A stretch of DNA of 64,000 nt, from positions 1 to 64,000 of the forward strand of contig NZ_NISY01000005.1 in assembly GCF_007595705.1 (NCBI RefSeq), in the 5' to 3' direction. Below the pieces are notes generated by a model that saw nothing but the letters and a program-made list of their open reading frames with translations, ran no database searches and was not told the DNA's origin. Positions 1 through 7,145 of the stretch are shown piece by piece. Each line of letters opens with the position of its first letter. Position 1 is the first letter of the stretch. Origin of the DNA: Streptomyces sp. SAJ15 (GTDB lineage Bacteria; Actinomycetota; Actinomycetes; Streptomycetales; Streptomycetaceae). Both the position numbers and the translations under genes were made by a program.

Positions 1-186
1 CTCCGGCACATGCACCGCGTGCAGCTCACTGGCGACCAACGCGTCCAGCGCCTCCTGCGGGAACCGACCCTCCTCGTCGACCTCCGCCGCAAACGGCGCG
101 ATCTTCGCCTCAGCCAGCGCACGCACCGTCTCCCGGAGCATCTCGTGCTCCTCCAACGGCCGGTACAGGTCGAAGTCCTTGTTCAT
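1..186 (-). CDS. Acyl-CoA dehydrogenase, N-terminal fragment (cut by window edge)
   Basis: Only the first 62 codons are inside the window; the rest lies left of base 1. The translation begins MNKDFDLYRPLEEHEMLRET and continues with the helical ALAEAKIAPFAAEVDEEGRF segment and an EALDALVASELHAVHVPE stretch. This is the usual start of the acyl-CoA dehydrogenase alpha-helical N-terminal domain (FAD flavoprotein, alpha,beta-dehydrogenation of acyl-CoA). The gene is divergent from the TetR gene at 317. The region between them holds two copies of a TetR-like operator (239-276), so this gene is probably repressed by that regulator. The substrate cannot be told from this fragment. The family call is firm; the pathway is not. 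Confidence 0.88.
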   Translation of the reverse strand, partial: MNKDFDLYRPLEEHEMLRETVRALAEAKIAPFAAEVDEEGRFPQEALDALVASELHAVHVPE

Positions 187-238
187 GCTGCGCAACCCCG
201 GTTCCTCGCGGTGGACGACGTCAAGTCCACGACATTAC

Positions 239-276
239 GGCACTCAGTACCCTCAAGTATGCACACTCAGTGCCAT
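239..276. promoter_or_regulatory. Two TetR-like operator half-sites upstream of the divergent acyl-CoA dehydrogenase/tetR genes
   Basis: Box 1 is GGCACTCAGTACCC (239-252) and box 2 is ACACTCAGTGCCAT (263-276). Both contain the quasi-palindromic core CACTnAGTG. Box 1 recurs exactly, inverted, at 1155-1168, and box 2 recurs with one mismatch at 1179-1192. Repeated palindromes at a divergent regulator promoter and at a second nearby promoter are typical of TetR control. The motif match is seen directly; the assignment to the 317-1078 regulator is inference. Confidence 0.7.
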
Positions 277-316
277 CCGACAATGCGGCCGGCATTTCGG
301 GTGCTATGTTCCCGGC

Positions 317-1078
317 ATGGGCGAGGAGCGCGGCGCAGGCCAGGGACCAGGGAGTTCGGCCACCAGGCCGTCGATGCGGGACGCGCTGATCGCCGCCGCC
401 TTCCAGCTCTTCCTGGAGCGGGGCTACGAGGCGACCACGGTCGACGACATCGTCGCGCTGGCCGGCGTCGGGCGCCGCTCCTTCTTCCGCTATTTTCCCT
501 CCAAGGAGGGCGTGGTCTTCCCCGACCACGAAGGTTGTCTCGCCGATCTCACGGCCTTCCTGGACGGGGCGGAGGAGGACCCCGAGCCGGTGGCCCGGGT
601 CTGCGACGCCGCCCGGCTGGTGCTCCGGATGTACGCCGAGAACCCCACCTTCTCCGTGCAGCGGTACCGGCTCACCAAGAGCGTGCCGGGGCTGCGCACC
701 TATGAACTGTCGGTGGTCTGGCGCTACGAACGCGCCCTCGCCGACTACCTGCGCCGGCGCTTCGCGGGCCGCTCCGACGGCGATCTGCGCGCCGACGTGA
801 TCGCGGCGGCGGTGGTCGCGGCGCACAACAACGCCCTGCGGTCGTGGCTGCGCTCGGGCGGGCAGGACGACGCGGAGGCGGGTGTGGACCACGCGCTGGA
901 GTTCGTCCAGCACTCCTGGGGAGCGGCGGGCGAGGGCCCCGCCGCCGCGTCCCCGGGCGGCGACGCGAGCGAGGACGAGGACGTCGTGGTGGTGATCACC
1001 AAGCGCGGGACGCCCCTGTGGCAGGTGGTCCGCGGGATCGAGTCCGGACTCGACGGCACGGGCGGGGCGAACGGCTGA
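317..1078 (+). CDS. TetR/AcrR-family transcriptional regulator
   Basis: 253-residue regulator. The N-terminal helix-turn-helix (about residues 18-65) reads MRDALIAAAFQLFLERGYEA, then TTVDDIVALAGVGRRSFFRYF and PSKE, the standard TetR DNA-binding pattern. The remainder is an all-helical ligand-binding domain with an acidic C-terminal tail. An upstream in-frame ATG at 179 would overlap the divergent acyl-CoA dehydrogenase and the operators, so the ATG at 317 is preferred. It is flanked by operator copies at 239-276 and 1147-1192 and probably represses itself, the acyl-CoA dehydrogenase and the DUF35 gene. The neighbours suggest an acyl-CoA ligand, which is inference only. Confidence 0.88.
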   Translation: MGEERGAGQGPGSSATRPSMRDALIAAAFQLFLERGYEATTVDDIVALAGVGRRSFFRYFPSKEGVVFPDHEGCLADLTAFLDGAEEDPEPVARVCDAARLVLRMYAENPTFSVQRYRLTKSVPGLRTYELSVVWRYERALADYLRRRFAGRSDGDLRADVIAAAVVAAHNNALRSWLRSGGQDDAEAGVDHALEFVQHSWGAAGEGPAAASPGGDASEDEDVVVVITKRGTPLWQVVRGIESGLDGTGGANG

Positions 1079-1146
1079 AGACGTGCCCCGCGAGGCCCGA
1101 GGCCCCTCCGGGGAGCCGATGGCCGCACCGATCGGGCCCCTTGAGC

Positions 1147-1192
1147 CACTCAGTGGGTACTGAGTGCCTTTACAGTTGACACTCGGTGCCAT
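1147..1192. promoter_or_regulatory. TetR-like operator region upstream of the DUF35 gene
   Basis: CACTCAGT (1147-1154) and ACTGAGTG (1159-1166) form a perfect 8-bp inverted repeat with a 4-nt centre. Bases 1155-1168 are the exact reverse complement of 239-252. ACACTCGGTGCCAT at 1179-1192 matches 263-276 at 13 of 14 positions. A TTGACA hexamer (1176-1181) overlaps the second box, consistent with repression by occlusion of a -35 element. Confidence 0.68.
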
Positions 1193-1254
1193 ACGCTCGC
1201 GGTGAGCGTCCGTTTCTCTTCAAGTCCTCCGGCCCAGCGCAGGGAGATGACACC

Positions 1255-1740
1255 GTGTTCCACACCGTGGCCGAGATCACCGAGCTTGCCCCCGCCCCAG
1301 CCGTTCGGCTCGTCCCGGACGCGCCCCCGGCCCTGGAGGCGACCGTCGACGCCCCCGTGGCACCGCCCGCCGACGGCGGCTGGCCGGGCCAGGTCTACCT
1401 GGACGGGCTGCGCCGCGGCGAGCTGTACTTCCAGCGCTGCCGCTGGTGCCGGACCGCCTGTTTCCACCGCCTGCTGTGCCCGATCTGCGCCTCCACCGAC
1501 CTGACGTGGGAGCGCAGCGCCGGCACCGGGGCCGTCCGGCACACCTCCGTCGTCCGTCGCCGCACCGGCAGCCTGCGCACGGTGGCCACCATCGACATGG
1601 CGGAAGGCTTCCGACTGCGCGCCACCCTCGCCGGAGTCTTCCCCGACACGGTGCGCCCGGGCACGCTGGTCCGGCTCGACGCGGAGGGCCTCCTCCCCCA
1701 GGCCGAGCCGGGCGAACTGGTCTTCCGGATGGCCGCCTAG
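1255..1740 (+). CDS. DUF35 / OB-fold zinc-ribbon acyl-CoA-associated protein
   Basis: 161 residues. The start is the GTG at 1255, preceded by AGGGAG about 8 nt upstream. A rubredoxin-like zinc ribbon (about residues 60-80) has CRWC and CPIC pairs (CRWCRTACFHRLLCPIC). It is followed by a beta-rich OB fold starting near WERSAGTGAVRHTSVV and ending in GELVFRM. This is the DUF35 layout. DUF35 proteins usually form a complex with a thiolase-like (lipid-transfer) partner or with a hydratase in acyl-CoA metabolism. No such partner is present here; transposase debris follows immediately, so the partner may have been lost. Likely co-regulated with the tetR/acyl-CoA dehydrogenase pair through the operators at 1147-1192. 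Confidence 0.82.
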   Translation: MFHTVAEITELAPAPAVRLVPDAPPALEATVDAPVAPPADGGWPGQVYLDGLRRGELYFQRCRWCRTACFHRLLCPICASTDLTWERSAGTGAVRHTSVVRRRTGSLRTVATIDMAEGFRLRATLAGVFPDTVRPGTLVRLDAEGLLPQAEPGELVFRMAA

Positions 1741-1844
1741 CAGCGGTGCTTTGGGCCGCCAGTAGGGCTATGTCAGCTGGTCTTGTCGTATTGGGTGTCT
1801 GGTACTTCGCTGGCAGTTCATGACACCGAGCATCACCAGCCCCA

Positions 1845-1935
1845 GTGGCAGCTTGCCGCTGGCGGATCGAGCACGACTACCGCGAGCTGAAGACCGCTGT
1901 GGGCCTGGACCACTTCGAAGGCCGCTACGCACCGG
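1845..1935 (+). mobile_element. IS701-like transposase remnant
   Basis: About 30 codons read CRWRIEHDYRELKTAVGLDH then FEGR, the conserved block around the last catalytic Glu of IS701/IS4-type DDE transposases. Reading frame and similarity are then lost, there is no N-terminal part, and no terminal inverted repeats are visible. It is a dead scrap marking a past insertion or deletion between the DUF35 gene and the broken repeat-protein gene. Confidence 0.72.
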
Positions 1936-1983
1936 AGGCGCCGCGGGGTGCGCGGTGCCTCCGGCCTACGCGATCGGGGTCGG

Positions 1984-2602
1984 TCAGGCGCGCACGAGGT
2001 ACCACGCACCCTGGCCGTTGCAGCCGATACGGTTGTGGTCGGTGGTGCGGTAGCCGGGCGGGACGGGTGAGCCCGAGCAGACCCATACGCCTTCACGGGG
2101 CAGTTGGTGGTACCACGCGCCCTGGCCGTTGCAGCCGTTACGGTTGTGGTCGGTGTAGACGTACCCGGGCGCGACACGCACCCTGGCCGTTGCAACCGTT
2201 ACGGTTGTGGTCGGTGTAGACGTACCCGGGCGCGACGGTTGAGCCCGAGCAAGCCCATACGCCGTCGTAGGCGGGCTGCTGGTACCAGGCGCCCATGCCG
2301 TTGCAGCCGTTACGGTTGTAGTCGGTGGTGACGTACCCGGGCGGAACGGGCGTCCCGGAGCAGGCCCACCCGGCTGTCGCGGCCTGCGACCCCCGTTGCG
2401 CAGCGGCGGCCGTCCCCGCCGTACCGGCGAGCATCGCGGTGGCGATCAGCGCGATCGCTCCGATCACCGCCGCGAGTCTGCCTCTGGCGACCGCCACCCC
2501 CGTACGTCTTCTCCCCACCCCGCGGGAGGCGCCGGCCGGTTCACAGCTCTGCGCCCACCCTGGCACACCACGCGGCCTCGACTGCCGTTCTCCGATGCTC
2601 AT
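1984..2602 (-). pseudogene. Secreted tandem-repeat protein, frameshifted by an internal repeat deletion
   Basis: The start at 2602 has an AGGGAGGG Shine-Dalgarno. The product has a long basic N-terminus, a hydrophobic segment (AAVIGAIALIATAMLAGTAG) and AAAA signal-peptidase-like context, so it is probably exported. After this come repeats of about 34 residues, consensus ACSGTPVPPGYVTTDYNRNG followed by CNGxGAWYxxP. The second repeat breaks: after CNGQGA the frame runs into RARVRLHRPQP and stops at 2138. The proper frame resumes as VAPGYVYTDHNRNGCNGQGA and runs to the stop at 1984. The DNA is consistent with loss of most of one repeat plus a frame change at about 2175. Function unknown; two conserved Cys per repeat suggest disulfides. 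Could also be a sequencing or assembly collapse of a repeat. Confidence 0.7.
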
Positions 2603-2838
2603 GCATACCCTCCCTGCAAGGACGGCGGCTCATGCCACTGTCACGACGGGCAGAACGTAGCAACGGAATTGCACGCATGACCGGCAGTGGCTGATTTGCC
2701 AGGAATAAAGGCTCAAGGCCGCTTCTTGACAGTGTTCGCACACATGAACCATTACCAAGCGTGCGCCTTGAGAGGGCCCTGGCCTCACGGCGGGAGCGCG
2801 GCGGGCCCAAGACCGAGTTCTGGGTCAAGCAGGTCAAC

Positions 2839-3261
2839 CTAGCCGCTCGGCAGCCCCTCGCGGGCGAGGAAGTCCGCCAGGTGGGCGGTGCGGAAACGGG
2901 TCGCGTCCCAGGTCTCCCGGAGCACCTCACCGCCTCGCCAGACATAGCTGGGGGCCTCTCGCCCATCGGCGAGCCGCACCGAGCGCAGCTCGTACTCGTC
3001 GGTCTCGAAGGCGTCGAGGACCCTCCACTCGGCCGGGGTGAGGCCCGTCAACAGCACCCCGGGGGCGGAGCGGTCGGCGTCCGGTATCAGCCCCGGATAG
3101 AGCCGGCGGCCCAGGGCCGCGGCCCGCCACCCCGGGGCCTTGACCGGACCGTGCGCCGGCACCCGCCCCAACAGGGCGGTGAGGACCTCGGGGAACTGCA
3201 GCGTCCCGTAGGCGAACAGCGTGTCCGCGGGCTCCGACGCTCGACGCGCGTCCTCCGTCAT
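2839..3261 (-). CDS. Gamma-glutamylcyclotransferase-like (AIG2/GGCT fold) protein
   Basis: 140 residues. The start is the ATG at 3261 with GGAGAAG about 6 nt upstream; the ATG at 3288 lacks a site. The signature FAYGTLQFPEVLTALLGR is the YGTL substrate-binding loop of the gamma-glutamylcyclotransferase superfamily. It is followed by APGWRAAALGRRLYPGLIPD, then GVLLTGLTPAEWRVLDAFE with the conserved region that carries the catalytic Glu, and a DEYELRSVRLADG strand. Members cyclise gamma-glutamyl compounds to 5-oxoproline or open related amides. The gene lies 151 bp downstream of the fused ATPase gene on the same strand, so it could be read through from the importer operon. A role in the metallophore pathway is unproven. 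Confidence 0.82.
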   Translation of the reverse strand: MTEDARRASEPADTLFAYGTLQFPEVLTALLGRVPAHGPVKAPGWRAAALGRRLYPGLIPDADRSAPGVLLTGLTPAEWRVLDAFETDEYELRSVRLADGREAPSYVWRGGEVLRETWDATRFRTAHLADFLAREGLPSG

Positions 3262-3412
3262 GTGCTCTTCTCCCCTCTCCGTCTCCACTCTGCCGCGCTC
3301 GCGGCGGCACGGTTCACCCGCCGAACGGCCCGGGTGGCGGATGGTTCCGCCCGAGGGCCGTCCTCGCCTCCGTCGCGTCGGCGGCTCCTCCTCGTCGCGG
3401 CCCCGACGACGA

Positions 3413-5086
3413 TCAGGACGGCCGGCCGCCCAGCACGCTGGGCGTGGCCCCCCGCCGGGCCACCCGCCCGTCGTGCAGCACCAACACGGTATCGGTGCGC
3501 TCCGCCACCAGCCGCAGATCGTGGCTGACCAGCACCAGCGCGAGGCGCTGCGCCGCGCGCAGCTCCAGCAGCAGGTCCATCACCGCGTCCGCCGTCTCCC
3601 GGTCGAGCGCCGAGGTCACCTCGTCGCAGACGAGGACGTCCGGGTCGGCGGCGAGGGCGCGGGCGATGGAGACCCGTTGACGCTGCCCGCCGGAGAGCTC
3701 GTGCGGGAAGCGGTCGGCGTGCTCGGTCGGGAGACCGACCCGCTCCAGGAGGGCGGCGACCCGGCCGGACACCGCGCCCTGCTCGCAGCGGCGGTGCAAC
3801 CTCAGCGGGCGCCCCAGGGCCGCGGAGACCCGCAGGGCCGGATTGAGCGCGCCCAGCGGGTCCTGCGGCACGAGTTGCACCCGGCGCCGCTGCTCGCGGC
3901 TGCGCCGCCCGACCCCCGGCTTCAGCGTCACGCCGTCGAGTGACACCGAGCCGCCGGAGGGTCGTTGCAGTCCCACCAGCGCGCGTAGCAGCGTCGTCTT
4001 CCCCGCCCCCGAGGCGCCCACGACCCCGACCGACGCCCCGGGCTCCACGTCGAGATCGACCCCGTGCAGCACCGCGATCTCCCGGCGCCGCCCGACGTGG
4101 GCGGTGAGCCCCCGCGCGGACAGACCGCGCGCGAGTGCCGGCGAGGCCGCGGCCCCTTCGGTCGCGTCCGCCTCGCCGCCCCCCGGGGCACCCGGCGCGT
4201 CAGGCGCTCCGGACGGGTCGGGCGATCCGGACGGGTCGGGCGATCCGGACGGGTCGGGCGGGGCGACCGCTGAGCGTACGGGGGCACGGCCCCCGGCCGC
4301 CGAGCCCCCGCCCGCCGGGGCGCCTCCGGCCGCCGAGCCGCCGACCGGCGAGCCCGCGGCCGGCCCCGGACCCGCGCCCAGGTCCACCACCTCGTCCGCC
4401 AGCCGTCCCACGAACTCCGGGTCGTGGCAGGAGAGGAGCACCGCGAGCCGGTGCTCGGCTGCCAGCTGCCGCAGCAGATCGCCCACCTCGTCACGGAGCG
4501 CGGCGTCCAGGCCGGCGGTGGGCTCGTCCAGCAGCAGCACCCGCGGCCCGCGGGCCAGCGCACGGGCCAGCGCCACCCGCCGCTGCTGGCCCCCGGACAG
4601 CTCACCGCGACGGCGCCGCAGCAGCTCCGGGGTGCCGGGCAGCCGTACCTCCGTCAGCAGGCGCAGCAGGGCCGGCTTCGAGGGGTCGCGGGCCGTCTCG
4701 GCGAGCATCCGGCCCACCCGCATCCGCGGGTGGAGGCCCGAACCGGGGTCCTGGCCAAGGTAGGCGAGATGGTGCCGGCGTAGCTCCCGCAGCTCGGCCG
4801 GGGTGCGGTCGAGCACGTCCCGGCCCAGTACCCGGGCCGTCCCGGCCGTCCGGGTGGTGCCGTCGGGCAGCCGCCCGACGAGGGCCCGCAGCAGGGTCGT
4901 CTTGCCGGATCCGGAGGGGCCGACGAGCGCGGTCACCCGCCCGGCCGACGCGGTCAGCACGCCGTCCGCCAGCAGGACGCCGCCGTCGGCGGCCGTGACG
5001 GTCAGCCCCGCCACCCGCACCAGCGGGTCGACCCCGCCCGGGTCCGCCGTCGCGTACGCCGACGTCGAGTCCTTCTCGTGGCTCAC
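3413..5086 (-). CDS. Fused double ATP-binding subunit of a peptide/nickel-type (metallophore) ABC importer
   Basis: 557 residues carrying two complete ABC domains, corresponding to DppD and DppF in one chain. Domain 1 (about 20-230) has GPSGSGKTT (Walker A), LSGGQQRR (signature) and VLLLDEPTAGLD (Walker B). Domain 2 (about 320-550) has GASGAGKTT, LSGGQRQR and VLVCDEVTSALD. They are joined by a low-complexity Gly/Pro/Ala/Asp linker encoded partly by an 18-bp tandem repeat (4211-4260). The GTG start overlaps the stop of the upstream permease (GTGA, 5083-5086), so translation is coupled. It powers the two permeases encoded at 5083-7145, with the lipoprotein at 7130-8689 as receptor. The iron box at the head of this operon suggests uptake of a metal chelate. 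Confidence 0.92.
   Translation of the reverse strand: MSHEKDSTSAYATADPGGVDPLVRVAGLTVTAADGGVLLADGVLTASAGRVTALVGPSGSGKTTLLRALVGRLPDGTTRTAGTARVLGRDVLDRTPAELRELRRHHLAYLGQDPGSGLHPRMRVGRMLAETARDPSKPALLRLLTEVRLPGTPELLRRRRGELSGGQQRRVALARALARGPRVLLLDEPTAGLDAALRDEVGDLLRQLAAEHRLAVLLSCHDPEFVGRLADEVVDLGAGPGPAAGSPVGGSAAGGAPAGGGSAAGGRAPVRSAVAPPDPSGSPDPSGSPDPSGAPDAPGAPGGGEADATEGAAASPALARGLSARGLTAHVGRRREIAVLHGVDLDVEPGASVGVVGASGAGKTTLLRALVGLQRPSGGSVSLDGVTLKPGVGRRSREQRRRVQLVPQDPLGALNPALRVSAALGRPLRLHRRCEQGAVSGRVAALLERVGLPTEHADRFPHELSGGQRQRVSIARALAADPDVLVCDEVTSALDRETADAVMDLLLELRAAQRLALVLVSHDLRLVAERTDTVLVLHDGRVARRGATPSVLGGRPS
4211..4260. repeat. 18-bp tandem repeat in the ATPase linker
   Basis: GGACGGGTCGGGCGATCC occurs at 4211-4228 and 4229-4246, with 14 bases of a third copy to 4260. 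In the minus-strand gene it encodes repeated DPSGSP hexapeptides between the two ATPase domains. Copy number could vary without breaking the frame. Confidence 0.9.
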
Positions 5087-6075
5087 CGGACCACCGCCGC
5101 CTTCCGGCCGGCCCGCGGCGCCAGGGCGTCCGCGGTGAGGTTGACACTCATCGCCAGCAGCCCGATGGCGATGCTGGGGGCCACGACGGCCCAGGGGTTG
5201 AGCAGGATGCCGGGCGCGTTCTCACGGATCATCAGTGCCCAGTCGGCGGCCGGGGGTTGCGGGCCGACCTGGAGGAAGCCGGCGGTGGCGACCACATGGA
5301 CGGCGGCCACGAAGCGCAGCCCGAAGAGGGCGAGCACGGTGGCGCGCAGATTGGGCAGCACCTCCCGCACCACGAGGTGCCACAGCCGCTCGCCGCCCGC
5401 CACCGCCGCCTCGACATAGCCCGTGGTGGCCACCGGCGCGGCCGCGGCGGCCACGAACCGGACGGCGTACGGGGTGCCGAAGCACACCGCCGCCGCGATC
5501 ACCGCGGACCGGCCGCCGTCCGGCCAGGACAGCGTGAGGAGCAGGATGCCCAACACGGCGGGGAGCAGCATCAGCACGTCCGCGGCCCGCTCCAGGAGTC
5601 GTCCGAGCCGTGGGCGCAGCGCCCCGACCGTGCCGAGGACCGCACCGAGCGCGGTGACCGCCAGGGCGACCACCAGCGAGGTGACGATCAGCTCCCGCCC
5701 GCCGACCAGCAGTCGGGACCACACGTCCCGGCCGATCTGGTCGCCGCCGAGCGGTGCGCCGTCGGCCCCCGCGTCCTCGTACGGCACGACGACCGGCTGG
5801 TCGATGGCCTCCGGCGCCAGCCACGGTCCGGCCAGCGCCACCGCCACGAACACCAGCGCGGGCACGACCCTGATCAGCGCCCGCGCCCCGGGACGCCGCG
5901 CCTCCCGGCGGGGACCTTCGACCGGCTCGGCCGCGTCCCCCGGCCGGTCGGGGTGTTCGACCGGGGCGTCGCGGGTCGGGGACGCGGAGACGGGTATCGG
6001 ACCGCCGAGGTCGTCGGCGGCGGGTATCGGACCGCCGGGGTCGTCGGCGGCGGGTGGCTGTGCTCGGCGGGTCAT
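5083..6075 (-). CDS. ABC importer permease (DppC/NikC/CntC type)
   Basis: 330 residues. The ATG at 6075 overlaps the stop of the preceding permease (ATGA). A long Pro/Ala/Asp-rich cytoplasmic tail (first 60 residues, with GGPIPAADDLGGPIP repeats) precedes the first membrane span (VVPALVFVAVALAGPWLAP). The N-terminal OppC-type layout DGAPLGGDQIGRDVWSRLLV is characteristic of the DppC/OppC/NikC branch. Five further spans follow, with the EAA-like loop VEAAVAGGERLWHLVVREVLP that contacts the ATPase. It pairs with the DppB-like subunit upstream and ends in a GTGA overlap with the ATPase gene, so all four importer genes are tightly coupled. Confidence 0.92.
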   Translation of the reverse strand: MTRRAQPPAADDPGGPIPAADDLGGPIPVSASPTRDAPVEHPDRPGDAAEPVEGPRREARRPGARALIRVVPALVFVAVALAGPWLAPEAIDQPVVVPYEDAGADGAPLGGDQIGRDVWSRLLVGGRELIVTSLVVALAVTALGAVLGTVGALRPRLGRLLERAADVLMLLPAVLGILLLTLSWPDGGRSAVIAAAVCFGTPYAVRFVAAAAAPVATTGYVEAAVAGGERLWHLVVREVLPNLRATVLALFGLRFVAAVHVVATAGFLQVGPQPPAADWALMIRENAPGILLNPWAVVAPSIAIGLLAMSVNLTADALAPRAGRKAAVVR

Positions 6076-7145
6076 GTCCGGCCTCCCGCGGCTCGGTCCC
6101 GTATGAGGTCGGCGATCAGCAGCACTCCGCTGATGACCGCGCCGGTCAGCATCACCACCGCCGCGATGACGGGGGTGTCCCGGTCGGTGACGGCCGAGGC
6201 CAGGACGCCGCCGACGCCGGGGTAGTTGAAGACGGTCTCCACGACCACCGCGCCGCCCAGGAGCATGCCGGTGGAGGTGGCGGCGCCGGCCGCGATGGCG
6301 GGGAGGGCGCCGGGGAGGACGTGGTGGGTGAGGACGCGACGCGCCGGGAGGCCGTCGAGGACGGCGGTCTCCACATGGGGGGCCTTGGCCTCGTCGGCGA
6401 GCGCCGCGCGGACGATCCGGGTGTTCCAGCCGATCTGCGGGATGGACAGGGCGAGCACCGGCAGCACCAGCATCTCCCAGGAGGCGGGTCGACCCTCCGC
6501 GTTCGCCGTGGTGACGGCGGGCAGCAGGTCGGTCCAGAGGGCGAGGACGAGGACCAGCCCGACGGCGACCACGAACTCGGGCAGTGCGAGCACGGCGGTG
6601 GCGGTGGCCGAGATGGTGCGGTCCACCGCGCCGTGCGGGCGCAGCGCGGCCCAGCAGCCCAGGGCGACCGAGACGAGGACGGTGAGCAGCAGCGCCAGTC
6701 CGCCCAGCAGCAGGGTGTTGGGGAACGGGCCGGACAGCAGGGCGCGCACCGGCTCGCCGCGGGCCGAGGTGCCGAAGTCCCCGGTCGGCAGGGCGGTCAT
6801 CCAGTCCAGGAACCGTTCGGTCACCGGCCGGTCGAGCCCGAGCAGGGCGCGCCGCTCCGCGATCTCGGCCGCGCTCTCGCCGTGGTCGGAGGTGGCGTCC
6901 GCCGCGTCTCCCGGCAGCAGTTCGACGGCGGCGAAGACCAGCGCGAGCAGCGCGGCGAGCAGCAGGGCCCGCCGCGCCAGCAGGGCGCCACAGCGCAGCG
7001 CCCCGCGGACGAGCCGGGCGGCCGGGTGCGCGCCGCGCGGCGGCGTGCGGGGGGTGGCCTCCCGGTCCGTGTCGTGCCGGTCGTTCGCGGGGCGGCGGCG
7101 CAGCCGGTGCGCCGCCGCCTTCGCCACCTTCAGCGGGCCAGCCAT
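6072..7145 (-). CDS. ABC importer permease (DppB/NikB/CntB type)
   Basis: 357 residues, with a basic cytoplasmic N-terminus and then a first span (LLAALLALVFAAVELLPGDA). The ELLPGDAA motif, the RALLGLDRPVTERFLDWM segment and the periplasmic LPTGDFGTSARGEPV are the DppB/OppB family fingerprints. The EAA-like loop is ETAVLDGLPARRVLTHHVLP. It starts 16 bp inside the end of the binding-protein gene and overlaps the next permease by ATGA, giving a continuous coupled operon. This branch includes importers for peptides, nickel chelates and opine metallophores, so sequence alone does not fix the substrate. The iron box and the neighbouring biosynthetic genes favour a metal-chelate substrate. Confidence 0.92.
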   Translation of the reverse strand: MAGPLKVAKAAAHRLRRRPANDRHDTDREATPRTPPRGAHPAARLVRGALRCGALLARRALLLAALLALVFAAVELLPGDAADATSDHGESAAEIAERRALLGLDRPVTERFLDWMTALPTGDFGTSARGEPVRALLSGPFPNTLLLGGLALLLTVLVSVALGCWAALRPHGAVDRTISATATAVLALPEFVVAVGLVLVLALWTDLLPAVTTANAEGRPASWEMLVLPVLALSIPQIGWNTRIVRAALADEAKAPHVETAVLDGLPARRVLTHHVLPGALPAIAAGAATSTGMLLGGAVVVETVFNYPGVGGVLASAVTDRDTPVIAAVVMLTGAVISGVLLIADLIRDRAAGGRT

